Positions 35,523-44,546 of a stretch of DNA of 64,000 nt are shown in pieces. The notes under the pieces are model-generated. The model saw nothing but the letters and a program-made list of their open reading frames with translations, was not told where the DNA came from and did no database searches. A program made the position numbers and the translations under genes. Where the stretch lies: assembly GCF_011300455.1 (NCBI RefSeq), contig NZ_CP049869.1, positions 1,426,001-1,490,000 on the forward strand, in the 5' to 3' direction. Position 1 is the first letter of the stretch. Each line of letters opens with the position of its first letter. Origin of the DNA: Sphingomonas piscis. Its GTDB lineage: Bacteria > Pseudomonadota > Alphaproteobacteria > Sphingomonadales > Sphingomonadaceae.

Positions 35523-36161
35523 ATGTTCACCGGCATCATCACCGACGTCGGCACCGTTCGCTTGGTGGAGCAGCGGGCGGACCTGCGCCTCACTATCGCC
35601 TGCGGCTACGATCTCTCCACCGTCGACCTCGGCGCCTCCATCGCCTGCTCGGGCGTTTGTCTAACGGTCGTGGACAAGGGACAGGACTGGTTCGCTGTCG
35701 ACGTCAGCCAGGAAACAGTCAGCCGTACCGCCCCCCAGATGTGGGAAGCGGGACAGCGCCTGAATCTCGAACGCTCGCTGCGGGTCGGTGACGAGCTCGG
35801 CGGCCATATCGTCAGCGGCCACGTCGACGGAGTCGCCGAAGTGCTGGGGCTCTGCGACGTTGGCGGCTCCAAGCGGATCGGTTTCGGCATTCCGCTCGAC
35901 CTGGGGCAGTCGGTTGCGCCCAAAGGCTCGATCTCGATCGATGGTGTGTCGCTAACTGTGAACGATGTCCGTGAGGTCGAAGACCGCACACATTTTTCAG
36001 TCAACGTCATCCCTCATACTGCACAGCACACCACTCTTGGCGGCCTTGCGCAGGGGCAACATTGCAATATCGAGATCGACGTGCTTGCCCGCTATTTTCA
36101 GCGGATGATCGATGCTCGCAAACATCGGAATGACGAAGGCGAGCTTCCGCATCACACTTGA
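35523..36161 (+). CDS. ribE: Riboflavin synthase alpha chain
   Basis: This enzyme dismutates two 6,7-dimethyl-8-ribityllumazines to riboflavin. The 212-aa protein has the two similar barrels of the family: MFTGIITDVGTV with SIACSGVCLTVVD, and GGHIVSGHVDGVAEV with SISIDGVSLTVNDV. It begins 9 bases after ribD and ends 18 bases before ribBA. Confidence 0.96.
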   Translation: MFTGIITDVGTVRLVEQRADLRLTIACGYDLSTVDLGASIACSGVCLTVVDKGQDWFAVDVSQETVSRTAPQMWEAGQRLNLERSLRVGDELGGHIVSGHVDGVAEVLGLCDVGGSKRIGFGIPLDLGQSVAPKGSISIDGVSLTVNDVREVEDRTHFSVNVIPHTAQHTTLGGLAQGQHCNIEIDVLARYFQRMIDARKHRNDEGELPHHT

Positions 36162-36179
36162 GTGTGATAATCCGCAGGT

Positions 36180-37475
36180 ATGAGCAGCAATCTAATCGAT
36201 CGTTTGAACGCCGTCGTCGCGACTGGCGAGGTCAGCCGCGCCGCCTTGGCCCGTGCCGCCGGTCTCCACCCCAACAGCCTCCGCCGGCTCGGCCAACCCG
36301 ATTGGAACCCTACCGCGGACACGCTGGTGCGGCTCGAAAAGCTTCTTCAGCGCGGCAACGCCGACGTGCTGGTCGATGCCGAAGCAATCATCAACGAGGC
36401 GCGCAACGGCCGCATGTTCATCCTGGTCGACGACGACGACCGGGAGAATGAAGGCGACCTCATTATCCCCGCGCAGATGGCGACTCCGGATGCGATCAAC
36501 TTCATGGCGCGGCACGGCCGCGGACTGATCTGCCTTGCCTTGACCAAGGAGCGGATCGAGCAGCTCGGCCTACCGCCGATGTCGAGCAATAATCGCAGCC
36601 GCAACAAGACGGCCTTCACCGTCTCCATCGAGGCGAAGGAGGGCATTTCCACGGGCATCAGCGCCGCCGACCGCGCCCGAACCATCGCCGTCGCGATCGA
36701 CTCCGCGAACAGCGCCGACGCACTGGTAACGCCTGGTCACGTGTTTCCCTTGGCCGCGCAGCCTGGCGGCGTGCTCGTTCGGGCGGGCCATACGGAAGCC
36801 GCCGTGGACGTGTCGCGCCTCGCGGGACTCAATCCATCCGGCGTAATCTGCGAGATTATGCGCGAGGATGGCACCATGGCGCGCCTCGACGACCTGATGG
36901 AGTTCGCCCAGGCGCATGGCCTTAAGATCGGCACGATCCGCGACCTTATCGCCTACCGCCTCAAGAAAGATCACATGGTCGAGCGGGTTGCGAGCACCGG
37001 CTTTGCCGTCGCGAGCGGTGCCGAATGGCAAGCACAGGTGTTCCGCGACAAGGCAACGGGCGAGGAGCAGCTCGCCATCGTCCACGGCAGCCTCGACCCC
37101 AGCAGTCCCGCACTGGTTCGAATGCATAGCGTCGACCTGTTTGCAGATCTTTTGGGCGAGGTCGGTGCCCGATCCGGGATGCTCGCTGGAGCGATGGCGA
37201 TGATCGAAGCGGAAGGTGCGGGCGTGGTCGTTCTCCTGCATGCCGCCTCGTCCTGCGCCTTGTCGCGTGCGGCCAATGCGCGCTCCGACCAGCCCTCGGA
37301 GCCGTCCGAGGGGCTGCGCAACTATGGCATCGGGGCGCAGATCCTTGCGGCGCTCGGCATCCACGAGATGGTCCTGCTGACCAACACGCATTTGTCGCCG
37401 GTGGCTTTGGGCGGCTACGGGCTCGCCATCGTAGAGGAGCGGCCTATTGTCTCTTCTAGCGGAAAAGGGGACTGA
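36180..37475 (+). CDS. ribBA: 3,4-dihydroxy-2-butanone 4-phosphate synthase fused to a degenerate GTP cyclohydrolase II-like domain
   Basis: A 431-aa RibBA-type protein. Residues 1-60 form an HTH-like segment (SRAALARAAGLHPNSLRRLG, TLVRLEKLL) not usual for RibB. Residues 65-265 are the DHBP synthase domain, with VDDDDRENEGDL, TPGHVFPL and RAGHTEAAVD catalytic motifs. The C-terminal half (about 280-425) aligns with GTP cyclohydrolase II, but where GCH II has its three zinc cysteines this one reads MHSVDLFADLLGEVGARSGM, with none. So it should make the ribitol-side precursor but not open GTP; a separate ribA would be needed. Confidence 0.92.
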   Translation: MSSNLIDRLNAVVATGEVSRAALARAAGLHPNSLRRLGQPDWNPTADTLVRLEKLLQRGNADVLVDAEAIINEARNGRMFILVDDDDRENEGDLIIPAQMATPDAINFMARHGRGLICLALTKERIEQLGLPPMSSNNRSRNKTAFTVSIEAKEGISTGISAADRARTIAVAIDSANSADALVTPGHVFPLAAQPGGVLVRAGHTEAAVDVSRLAGLNPSGVICEIMREDGTMARLDDLMEFAQAHGLKIGTIRDLIAYRLKKDHMVERVASTGFAVASGAEWQAQVFRDKATGEEQLAIVHGSLDPSSPALVRMHSVDLFADLLGEVGARSGMLAGAMAMIEAEGAGVVVLLHAASSCALSRAANARSDQPSEPSEGLRNYGIGAQILAALGIHEMVLLTNTHLSPVALGGYGLAIVEERPIVSSSGKGD

Positions 37476-37898
37476 GTGGGCACCATCCTGATTGCCGAGG
37501 CGCGTTTCTACCCGCACCTCAACGACATGCTGCTGGCCGGCGCGCGCGCCGCGATCGAGAAGGCCGGCCACGACCACGAGACGCTGACCGTACCCGGAGC
37601 GCTGGAGTTGCCGGGCGCGATCGCGCTCGCCGCCCGAAGCGGCCGCTTCTGCGCCTTCGTTGCGCTCGGGATCATCATTCGCGGCGAGACCTACCATTTC
37701 GAAGTCGTCTCGAATGAGAGCGCACGGGGGCTGATGGACCTGACGATCCAGGGCTTCGCGATCGGCAACGGCATCCTCACGGTCGAGAATGAGGCCCAGG
37801 CGATCGTTCGAGCCGATCCTGCGCAAAGCGACAAGGGTGGCGGTGCCGCCGAAGCCGCGCTGGCGCTGCTTCGCTTGCGGGAGCAGTACGGATCCTGA
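37476..37898 (+). CDS. ribH: 6,7-dimethyl-8-ribityllumazine synthase
   Basis: RibH condenses the pyrimidine and butanone phosphate precursors into lumazine. The 140-aa protein has [33 protein letters not shown], and [19 protein letters not shown]. It starts with GTG directly after the ribBA stop. The stop overlaps a CTG that appears to start the DMT transporter. Confidence 0.95.
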   Translation: MGTILIAEARFYPHLNDMLLAGARAAIEKAGHDHETLTVPGALELPGAIALAARSGRFCAFVALGIIIRGETYHFEVVSNESARGLMDLTIQGFAIGNGILTVENEAQAIVRADPAQSDKGGGAAEAALALLRLREQYGS

Positions 37899-38794
37899 CC
37901 CGCAAGGCGCACCCGCTCGCCTTTCCCGCACTCCTGATCGGCAATGCCGCGCTGGCATGCGGGCCGTGGCTGGTGCGGCTTGCCGATGTCGGGCCGGTCG
38001 CCGTCGGCTTTTGGCGGCTGTTCCTGGCCCTGCCTCTGCTCGCCGTTCTGGGGATCGCCGTTGGTCAGAAGCCCGTCTGGCCGCGCAAGCTCATCGCCGG
38101 CGCTATTCTCTTATCCGCCATCTTTTACGTGTCGGACCTCGCCATGTGGAACATCGGCATCCGCATGACCAAGCTCGCCAACGCGACCCTGTTCGGCAAT
38201 TGCGCGAGCTTCGCCTTCGTCGCCTGGGGCTTGTGGCTTGCCCGCAAGTGGCCGACCGGGTTGCAGTCGGCCGCTCTGGCATTGGCCGCGGTCGGCTGCG
38301 GGCTCCTCGTGGCCGGGAGCGCCGAACTGTCCGCCCGCAACGTGCGCGGTGACATTCTCGCCCTGCTCGCCGGCATTCTCTACGCCGGGTACCTGATCTT
38401 CGTCGAACGGGCGCGAACGGCGCTGAAGCCACTGCAGGTCCTGTTCCTCGCCACCCTGTTCGGCTCCGTCTTCCTGCTTCCTATCAGCTTGGCCCTCGGC
38501 GAACGCGTGATGCCGCAGGACTGGACACCCTTGCTGATCATCGCCGTCAGCAGTCAGGTCGTGGGCCAGGGATTGCTGGTCTATGCGATCGGCACCCTAC
38601 CGTCGGTCGTGGTCGGCCTGGCCCTCCTCACCCAGCCGGCCATCGCCGCAATGATCGGCTGGTTCTTCTATGGCGAGCGCCTGAGCGTTCTCGACTGGGC
38701 TGGTGCGGTGGCAATTGCCGCGGCGCTGGTCCTCGTACAGCTTCGCGCGCCAGCCTTGCGAAGCGGACCCGAGCAGCCCAACTTGGCGCCATGA
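37895..38794 (+). CDS. DMT (EamA) family transporter
   Basis: A ten-helix EamA-type permease; substrate unknown. Its first helix ([20 protein letters not shown]) lies upstream of the first GTG (37973), and the frame contains no ATG, GTG or TTG there. CTG at 37895, overlapping the ribH stop as CTGA, gives a 299-aa protein with the complete first EamA domain. GTG 37973 would truncate helix 1. The two EamA repeats are about 10-135 and 150-285. Coq9 overlaps its 3' end by four bases. Riboflavin export is possible from context only. Confidence 0.82.
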   Translation: MTRKAHPLAFPALLIGNAALACGPWLVRLADVGPVAVGFWRLFLALPLLAVLGIAVGQKPVWPRKLIAGAILLSAIFYVSDLAMWNIGIRMTKLANATLFGNCASFAFVAWGLWLARKWPTGLQSAALALAAVGCGLLVAGSAELSARNVRGDILALLAGILYAGYLIFVERARTALKPLQVLFLATLFGSVFLLPISLALGERVMPQDWTPLLIIAVSSQVVGQGLLVYAIGTLPSVVVGLALLTQPAIAAMIGWFFYGERLSVLDWAGAVAIAAALVLVQLRAPALRSGPEQPNLAP

Positions 38795-39444
38795 CCGACG
38801 TCACGCCCCTGGAGGAGATTCGCCGCAAGCTTGCGCTGGCCGTCGGCGAGAATGCGGTGTTCGACGGGTGGAGCATGGCGGCCGTGGACGCCGCCGCCGA
38901 CCAGCTCGGCGTCGACAAGGCCCAGGCAAGGCTCGCCATGCCCAAGAGCCAAGCCGGCTTGGTCGACCTTTATATCCAGGCCGTTGACCACGCGCTCGAA
39001 GCGCATTTCACGCCTGAGCGGATCGCGGCCTTGCGCATCCGCGACCGGATCCGCGCCTTGGTCTGGACCAGGCTGGAGATCATGGGTCCCGCCCGCGAGG
39101 CGGTGCGCAGGGCAATCGCAATCCTCGCCATGCCGCAGAACCTGTTGCTCGCCACCCGCGTGACCTGGCGAACGACCGACCTGATGTGGCGGCTGGCAGG
39201 CGACACCAGCACCGACTTCAATCACTACACGAAGCGGCTGACGCTCGGCGGTGTTTACGCCTCCACCCTGCTGACTTGGCTCGACGACCAGACGGAGGGT
39301 TGGTCCGATACCTCCGCCTTCCTCGACCGGCGGATCGACAATGTGATGAAGATCGAGAAAGTGAAGGCGGAATGGCGCGGCTCGTCCGACCGCCGGATCA
39401 GCGTCAGCCGCTTTCTCGGTCGGCTTCGCTATCCGCCCCGCTGA
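38791..39444 (+). CDS. coq9: COQ9 family protein
   Basis: A 217-aa COQ9-like protein; the eukaryotic member binds lipids and supports ubiquinone synthesis. The N-terminal part looks like a TetR-type fold (DGWSMAAVDAAADQLGVD), and the C-terminal COQ9 domain includes AMPQNLLLATRVTWRTTDLMW, DTSTDFNHYTKRLTLGGVY and TLLTWLDD. Its ATG overlaps the transporter stop. Confidence 0.88.
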   Translation: MTDVTPLEEIRRKLALAVGENAVFDGWSMAAVDAAADQLGVDKAQARLAMPKSQAGLVDLYIQAVDHALEAHFTPERIAALRIRDRIRALVWTRLEIMGPAREAVRRAIAILAMPQNLLLATRVTWRTTDLMWRLAGDTSTDFNHYTKRLTLGGVYASTLLTWLDDQTEGWSDTSAFLDRRIDNVMKIEKVKAEWRGSSDRRISVSRFLGRLRYPPR

Positions 39445-39475
39445 ACCACAAGCGGGCTGGCAATCCCTTCCAGTT

Positions 39476-39488
39476 ATTGATAATCAAT
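39476..39488. promoter_or_regulatory. Candidate iron-regulator (Fur-type) box upstream of feoAB
   Basis: ATTGAT-A-ATCAAT is a perfect inverted repeat containing TTGATAATCAA, close to the core of Fur boxes (GATAAT-type hexamers). It ends five bases before the feoA ATG in a 49-base gap. Position and sequence suit iron-dependent repression of ferrous iron uptake; the match to the 19-bp consensus is partial. Confidence 0.5.
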
Positions 39489-39493
39489 CGCAA

Positions 39494-39757
39494 ATGAACG
39501 CGCCCTTCAAGCCGGACCTGCTTACGCTCGACCAGCTGCCGCTCGGCAAGCAGGCGCGTATCGCCCAGATCGACTGGGATTCGCTCGAGCATAGCGAGGC
39601 ATGCCGCCTCAAGCATTTCGGGTTTGACGAAGGCGTGGCGGTTCTGCCTCTGCACCTCGGCCCGTTCGGGCGCGATCCGGTTGCCATTCGGGTCGGCCGA
39701 ATGACCGTTGCGATCCGCCGCCTCCAGGCCCGCGCCATCCAGGTGGTGCCCGCCTAG
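39494..39757 (+). CDS. feoA: Ferrous iron transport protein FeoA
   Basis: An 87-aa SH3-like FeoA protein, an accessory factor for FeoB. It has TLDQLPLGKQARIAQIDW, the LKHFGFDEGVAV turn, and the final strand VAIRVGRMTVAIRRLQARAI. It starts without a good ribosome binding site right next to the candidate iron box. feoB follows 2 bases after the stop. Confidence 0.92.
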   Translation: MNAPFKPDLLTLDQLPLGKQARIAQIDWDSLEHSEACRLKHFGFDEGVAVLPLHLGPFGRDPVAIRVGRMTVAIRRLQARAIQVVPA

Positions 39758-39759
39758 CC

Positions 39760-41607
39760 ATGAACCCGCTTCCGCTGGTCGCGGTCGCCGGCAGCCCCAA
39801 TGCCGGCAAGAGCGCCCTGTTCAATGCGCTGACCGGCGCCCGTCAGAAGGTCGGCAATTACCCCGGCGTGACGGTGGAACGAAAGTCCGGCCGGCTGGTG
39901 CTCGCCGATGGGCGACCGGTCGAATTGGTGGACCTACCCGGCGCCTACAGCCTTGATCCCGCCAGCCCGGACGAGGCGGTCACAAGGGACGTGCTGCTCG
40001 GCCGCCAGCAGGGCGAGCGCCAGCCTGATGCGCTGCTGATCGTGCTCGACGCCTCCAACCTCGACAATCACCTCCGCTTTGCGCTTCAATTGCTGGAGCT
40101 CGGCTTGCCCACGGTCGTGGCGCTCAACATGGTCGACATTGCCCAGCGTGACGGGTTGGAGCTCGATGTAAGGGTGCTGGAGCAGCAGCTCGGCGTTCCC
40201 GTCATCGAAACGGTCGCCGTTCGCCGTCGCGGCATTACCGAGCTGAACCAAGGCCTCGACGATCTGCTGTCCGGTCCTGTCCGCCGGCCGATGCCACAGA
40301 CTCCGGAAGACCTGCTGACGTTGCAGCGCCGCGCGCGGGAGATCGCCACCGCGTCCGTGCTGCGGGAAACGCCGGTGCGCCGCTGGACCCACAGGCTCGA
40401 CTCCGTCCTTCTTCACCCGGTCGCGGGCCCCCTAATCCTTGCAACCATAATGTTCGTGATGTTCCAGGCCGTGTTCGCATGGAGCGAGGCTCCGGTCGGG
40501 TGGATCGAGGGTGGCATGGCTGCACTATCGGCGGCCGCAACGTCGGCGCTGCCGGATGGACTGCTACAGTCGCTGATCGTCGACGGCGTGATCGGCGGCG
40601 TCGGGGCGGTGATCGTCTTCCTGCCGCAAATCTTGATCCTGTTCCTGTTCATTCTGCTGCTGGAAGGCAGCGGCTACATGGTCCGCGCCGCCTTCCTGAT
40701 GGACAAATTGATGCATGGTGCCGGCCTTTCCGGGCGCGCCTTCATCCCCTTGCTGTCCAGCTTCGCCTGCGCGGTGCCCGGCATCATGGCGACCCGCACC
40801 ATCGACGATCCCAAGGACCGGCTTACCACCATCCTGATTGCGCCACTCATGACCTGTTCGGCGCGCCTTCCAGTCTACACTCTCATCATCGCCGCCTTCA
40901 TCCCTGACCGTGCCGCCGTACCCGGCGTAGGCCTCCAAGGCCTCGTCATGTTCTGCCTCTACATCACTGGAATTCTAGGTGCCTGGCTCGCGGCGGTGGT
41001 GCTTCGTCGCGGCGTCCTCAAAGGCGGCGGTGGCGGCTTCATGATGGAGCTGCCCAAATATCAGATGCCGAACGTCAAGGATGTCGGCATCGGCCTGTTC
41101 CAGCGCGCTACCATCTTCCTCAAGCGTGCCGGAACGATCATCCTTGGAACTACCATCGTCCTGTGGGCGCTTGCCAGCGTTCCGCAGGCCGGTCCGGGCG
41201 AAAAGCAGAGCGAGGTTTCCATCGCGGGCAAGATCGCCAGCGGTATCGAGGTCGTCGTCCGGCCCATCGGCTTCAACCACGACATTGCGCTGGCGCTTCT
41301 CCCGGCCATGGCTGCTCGCGAAGTGGCGGTGAGCGCCATCGCCACCGTTTATTCCATCGACGCAAGCGACGAGGAAGCTGCGGCCGCCAGCCTGGAGGAT
41401 CGGTTGGGCCGAAGCTGGCCGCTACCAACCGCGCTCGCCTTCCTCGCCTGGTTCGTATTCGCGCCCCAGTGCATCTCGACCATCGCTGTGGCCCGCCGCG
41501 AAACCAACGGCTGGAAGTGGCCTTTGGTGATGATCGGTTACCTGTTTGCGCTCGCTTACCTGGCTGCCGGTTTGACCTACTGGACGGCGGTGGCGCTGGG
41601 CTTATAG
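39760..41607 (+). CDS. feoB: Ferrous iron transporter FeoB
   Basis: FeoB imports Fe2+ across the inner membrane. The 615-aa protein begins with the G domain: G1 GSPNAGKSALFNALTG, G3 VDLPGAYSLDP, G4 NMVD. A helical GDI-like region and a membrane core with two Gate motifs (LSSFACAVPGIMATRTI and ALLPAMAAREVAVS) follow. It is shorter than E. coli FeoB (773 aa), lacking most of the C-terminal tail. No feoC is adjacent. Confidence 0.95.
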   Translation: MNPLPLVAVAGSPNAGKSALFNALTGARQKVGNYPGVTVERKSGRLVLADGRPVELVDLPGAYSLDPASPDEAVTRDVLLGRQQGERQPDALLIVLDASNLDNHLRFALQLLELGLPTVVALNMVDIAQRDGLELDVRVLEQQLGVPVIETVAVRRRGITELNQGLDDLLSGPVRRPMPQTPEDLLTLQRRAREIATASVLRETPVRRWTHRLDSVLLHPVAGPLILATIMFVMFQAVFAWSEAPVGWIEGGMAALSAAATSALPDGLLQSLIVDGVIGGVGAVIVFLPQILILFLFILLLEGSGYMVRAAFLMDKLMHGAGLSGRAFIPLLSSFACAVPGIMATRTIDDPKDRLTTILIAPLMTCSARLPVYTLIIAAFIPDRAAVPGVGLQGLVMFCLYITGILGAWLAAVVLRRGVLKGGGGGFMMELPKYQMPNVKDVGIGLFQRATIFLKRAGTIILGTTIVLWALASVPQAGPGEKQSEVSIAGKIASGIEVVVRPIGFNHDIALALLPAMAAREVAVSAIATVYSIDASDEEAAAASLEDRLGRSWPLPTALAFLAWFVFAPQCISTIAVARRETNGWKWPLVMIGYLFALAYLAAGLTYWTAVALGL

Positions 41608-41634
41608 CTGAGCGCCAAATCCAAGGAGACGGTT

Positions 41635-42132
41635 ATGGCGGGCGTGAACAAGGTGATCCTGGTCGGCAATCTTGGCGCGGACCCGGAGTCGCGGTCGCTC
41701 AACAATGGCGGCGAGGTCGTGAACCTGCGCGTCGCAACGTCCGAGACGTGGAAGGACCGGGACGGCCAGCGCCAGGAGCGCACCGAGTGGCACCAGGTGG
41801 TGATCTTCAACGAAAATCTGGGGAAGGTCGCCAAGAGCTACCTTCGCAAGGGCAGCAAGGTCTATCTCGAAGGTCAGCTGCAGACTCGCAAGTGGACGGA
41901 TAACAACGGCAACGACCGTTATTCGACGGAGATCGTCCTGCAACGGTTCCGTGGTGAACTGGTCCTGCTTGACGGTCGCGACGGCGGCGGTGGCGGCGGC
42001 GGCCGCTCCGACTTCGGCGACGAATTCGGAGGCGGCGGCTACTCAGGCGGTGGCGGCGGCGGATCGCGTCCCCAGTCGCGCCCGCAACCGGCGGCGTTCG
42101 ACACGGATCTCGACGACGACGTTCCCTTCTAG
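41635..42132 (+). CDS. ssb: Single-stranded DNA-binding protein
   Basis: A 165-aa SSB: an OB fold (1-115) starting [17 protein letters not shown] with [10 protein letters not shown] and [16 protein letters not shown], a Gly-rich linker (117-145), and the acidic tip DDDVPF that binds partner proteins. The stop shares CTAG with the convergent DUF177 gene. Confidence 0.96.
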   Translation: MAGVNKVILVGNLGADPESRSLNNGGEVVNLRVATSETWKDRDGQRQERTEWHQVVIFNENLGKVAKSYLRKGSKVYLEGQLQTRKWTDNNGNDRYSTEIVLQRFRGELVLLDGRDGGGGGGGRSDFGDEFGGGGYSGGGGGGSRPQSRPQPAAFDTDLDDDVPF

Positions 42133-42656
42133 GATTCGCCGCCTTCCAGCTTGCGTTTGAGGTCGGCAAGGGCGCCGAACGGCCCCGCTTCCTCTTCGCT
42201 CATGACCCCGGCTTCCTTCAGCGCCGCTTCCGCTCCCGCACTGCGCGGGTAAGGGTCGAGGCTGAGCGCCAGCGTGTCGGCAAGCGCCTCGCCAAGGTCG
42301 ATTGCCGCGCCGTCGTGGAAGACCACGTCCATGTCGCCTTCGCCTAGCTCCAACTCGTCGTCCGGCACGGCGGCGGACGGTTCGGGCGCGAACAGGATGT
42401 CGAAGGCTTCATCGACGTGGGCCGGAACCGGCTCGCCGGTGACGACGCACCTTTGATCGAGACGCGCGGCGATCCTGCCCTTGGCACTGATCTGCTGCCC
42501 ATCGCGCGTCAGCACCGCGTGGGCGTCGAACCGCTCCAGGTTTTCCAGCCCGAGCCGCTTCGCGACCATACGCCGCTCCTCTTCGTCGGCCGATAATTCC
42601 AGTCGTTCTCCATCGCGGATGCGGTCCAGCGTCAGGCGATGGGCGAAGCCGCTCAT
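42129..42656 (-). CDS. DUF177 (YceD) family protein
   Basis: A 175-aa acidic protein of the YceD family, linked to 23S rRNA accumulation in other bacteria and usually next to rpmF. Conserved parts are [37 protein letters not shown], and [22 protein letters not shown] 42656 overlaps the upstream UQCC1-like stop (ATGA). rpmF is not adjacent here. Confidence 0.85.
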   Translation of the reverse strand: MSGFAHRLTLDRIRDGERLELSADEEERRMVAKRLGLENLERFDAHAVLTRDGQQISAKGRIAARLDQRCVVTGEPVPAHVDEAFDILFAPEPSAAVPDDELELGEGDMDVVFHDGAAIDLGEALADTLALSLDPYPRSAGAEAALKEAGVMSEEEAGPFGALADLKRKLEGGES

Positions 42657-43153
42657 GCCCATTCTCCGCCGACAACCCGACCATCCGGCGAAGCCTCAAG
42701 CCGCTGCCACAGCGACTTCAGCGCATCCCCAGCCGCAGCCGACGCAATCACGCCGTTCAGGCCCTCGGCTGCTTCCTCGTTCCAACCGCTACCGGCGTTC
42801 ACCACTGCGCGGACCCGGTCCACGCGCGCCGACAGCGCTCCAGTGAGCTTTCGGACGATCTTGCCCAGGGTGGGATCGCCATAGCCGAGCTGGCGATGTT
42901 CATGATCCATCGATTCGACGAACCGCTCAACCAGCCCTGCCCCGGCTTGCTGCGCCGATTCGTCGCCACGCTCCAGCCGAACCGCGACGAACGCGCACAC
43001 GGTCGCGAGCACCGAAAAGCGCCCGTCCAGTGTGTCGGGAACACCCAGGTCGGCATACCAGAAGGGCTTGCGGGATTCCGCAACGGCTGCGGAGAACAGG
43101 GCCGTGTTGCGCGGCTCGGCCGGCGTTAATCGTGGGAACAGGAATCTAAACAT
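42653..43153 (-). CDS. Ubiquinol-cytochrome c chaperone (CBP3/UQCC1 family)
   Basis: A 166-aa homologue of the mitochondrial bc1 complex assembly factor CBP3. It shows AVAESRKPFWYADLGVPDTL, DGRFSVLATVCAFVAVRLER, and the FVESMDHEHRQLGYGDPTLG signature. It presumably helps cytochrome b maturation or translation feedback. It is translationally coupled to DUF177 and divergent from bamE. Confidence 0.85.
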   Translation of the reverse strand: MFRFLFPRLTPAEPRNTALFSAAVAESRKPFWYADLGVPDTLDGRFSVLATVCAFVAVRLERGDESAQQAGAGLVERFVESMDHEHRQLGYGDPTLGKIVRKLTGALSARVDRVRAVVNAGSGWNEEAAEGLNGVIASAAAGDALKSLWQRLEASPDGRVVGGEWA

Positions 43154-43170
43154 AGTGGAGCCTCACCGGC

Positions 43171-43188
43171 GGGAGGCTTGCGCCTCCC
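43171..43188. repeat. Hairpin in the UQCC1-bamE divergent gap
   Basis: GGGAGGC and GCCTCCC form a 7-bp perfect stem around TTGC in the 116-base region between the two divergent genes. There is no T-run, so it may be a leader structure or operator rather than a terminator. Confidence 0.35.
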
Positions 43189-43269
43189 TATCGCCCGGGC
43201 ATATTGAGGCGAAGGGCGGCGCGTGCAAGTTCCCGGGCGTTTGCCGCAATCGGAAGGTCGAACAAGTTC

Positions 43270-43740
43270 ATGAAGTCAGCGCTGCTGAAAGTCGCAACAA
43301 TCGCTCTTGGCGCCGGTGTCCTCGCCGGCTGCGGCGGGGTACGGGCTCATCGCGGCGTAGTCCTCGACCAGGATGTGGCCGCCGCGATTCAACCGGGCGT
43401 CGACAATAAGGACTCGGTGCAGAAATCGCTGGGCCGACCGACCTTCACCGGCCAATTCGATGCCAACGACTGGTATTATGTCTCGCGCGACACGCAGCAA
43501 CTGGCATTCCGTGATCCGAGCGTGAGGCAGCAGACGGTGCTGCGCGTGCGCTTCGACCAGGCAGGCAACGTCGTGGCTGTCAACAAGACCGGCAAGGAGC
43601 TGGTGGCAAACATCGATCCTTATGGCCGCGAGACGCCGACGCTTGGCCGCCGCCGCAGCTTCTTCGATGAATTGTTCGGCAACATCGGTACGGTTGGGTC
43701 GGGCATGACCCCCGGTGGCAGTGCCGAACCCACTCAGTAA
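43270..43740 (+). CDS. bamE: Outer membrane protein assembly factor BamE
   Basis: BamE (SmpA/OmlA) is a lipoprotein of the BAM complex. The 156-aa protein has a lipoprotein signal with lipobox LAGC, then DQDVAAAIQPGVDNKDSVQK, SLGRPTFTGQFDANDWYYVS and a long C-terminal tail containing RRRSFFDELFGNIG. ATG 43270 gives a proper signal peptide; the 22-residue upstream extension is Arg-rich and rejected. Confidence 0.92.
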   Translation: MKSALLKVATIALGAGVLAGCGGVRAHRGVVLDQDVAAAIQPGVDNKDSVQKSLGRPTFTGQFDANDWYYVSRDTQQLAFRDPSVRQQTVLRVRFDQAGNVVAVNKTGKELVANIDPYGRETPTLGRRRSFFDELFGNIGTVGSGMTPGGSAEPTQ

Positions 43741-43779
43741 ACGGCTTCCGCCTGCCGCGGCTGCTCGCAAGGAGCGGCC

Positions 43780-44546
43780 ATGACTGCGACTCCTGCCGGG
43801 ATTACCTATTCCGACTATTTGGCGCTCGATGAGTTGCTGGGCGCCCAACGGCCCTTGTCGACTCTGCACGATGAGATGCTCTTCATCGTCATTCATCAGA
43901 CCAAGGAACTGTGGCTCAAGCAGATGCTGCATGAGCTTGGCCTTGCGCAGTCGCTGATCCGCGAGGACCGTTTCGCCCCGCCTACAAGGCACTTGCCCGC
44001 ATCAGCCGCATCCAATCGGTGATGACGCTGTCTTGGGACGTGCTGGCCACACTGACTCCGGTCGACTATTCCGCCTTTCGGCACGTCCTCGGCACCTCGT
44101 CGGGGTTCCAGTCGGCGCAATTCCGCGAATTCGAATATCGCTTAGGCCTGAAGGATGCCGCTTTTCTGAAGCATTACGCCGGCGACAGCCGCGATTATCA
44201 CGCGCTGCTTCGTGCCTTCGATCAGCCGAGCCTGCGCGACGATGCCCATCAAGCGCTGGAGCGCGCGGGGTTCGACCTCGGCGACCGATCGGATGAGGCG
44301 GTCGCGGGCGTGTGGCTGGACGTCTACCGTGATGCGGACCGCTGGTTCGACCTCTATCAGCTTGCCGAGAAGCTGATCGACATCGACGATGCGCTGGCGT
44401 CATGGCGGCACAAGCATGTGCTGACGGTGGAGCGGATCATCGGCGGGAAGCCGGGGACCGGCGGCTCGGCCGGCGCGGCCTACCTCCGCTCGACGCTCAG
44501 CAAGCGCATCTTCCCCGAACTGTGGGCGATCCGAACCCAGCTATGA
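43780..44546 (+). pseudogene. kynA: Tryptophan 2,3-dioxygenase, frameshifted
   Basis: Tryptophan 2,3-dioxygenase opens the indole ring of tryptophan to N-formylkynurenine using heme. The first frame gives [36 protein letters not shown] and IREDRF; the second gives [40 protein letters not shown] and GGSAGAAYLRSTL to the stop. They join if one G is restored at about 43980 ([10 protein letters not shown]), yielding a normal 255-aa enzyme. All regions on both sides are conserved, so a sequencing error or very recent mutation is likely. The next gene overlaps its stop by four bases. Confidence 0.85.

Noticed and set aside
36735..36750. Second parS-like sequence (TCACGTGTTTC)
   Set aside because: Only the CACGTG core matches and it lies inside the ribBA coding region; the left arm is absent.
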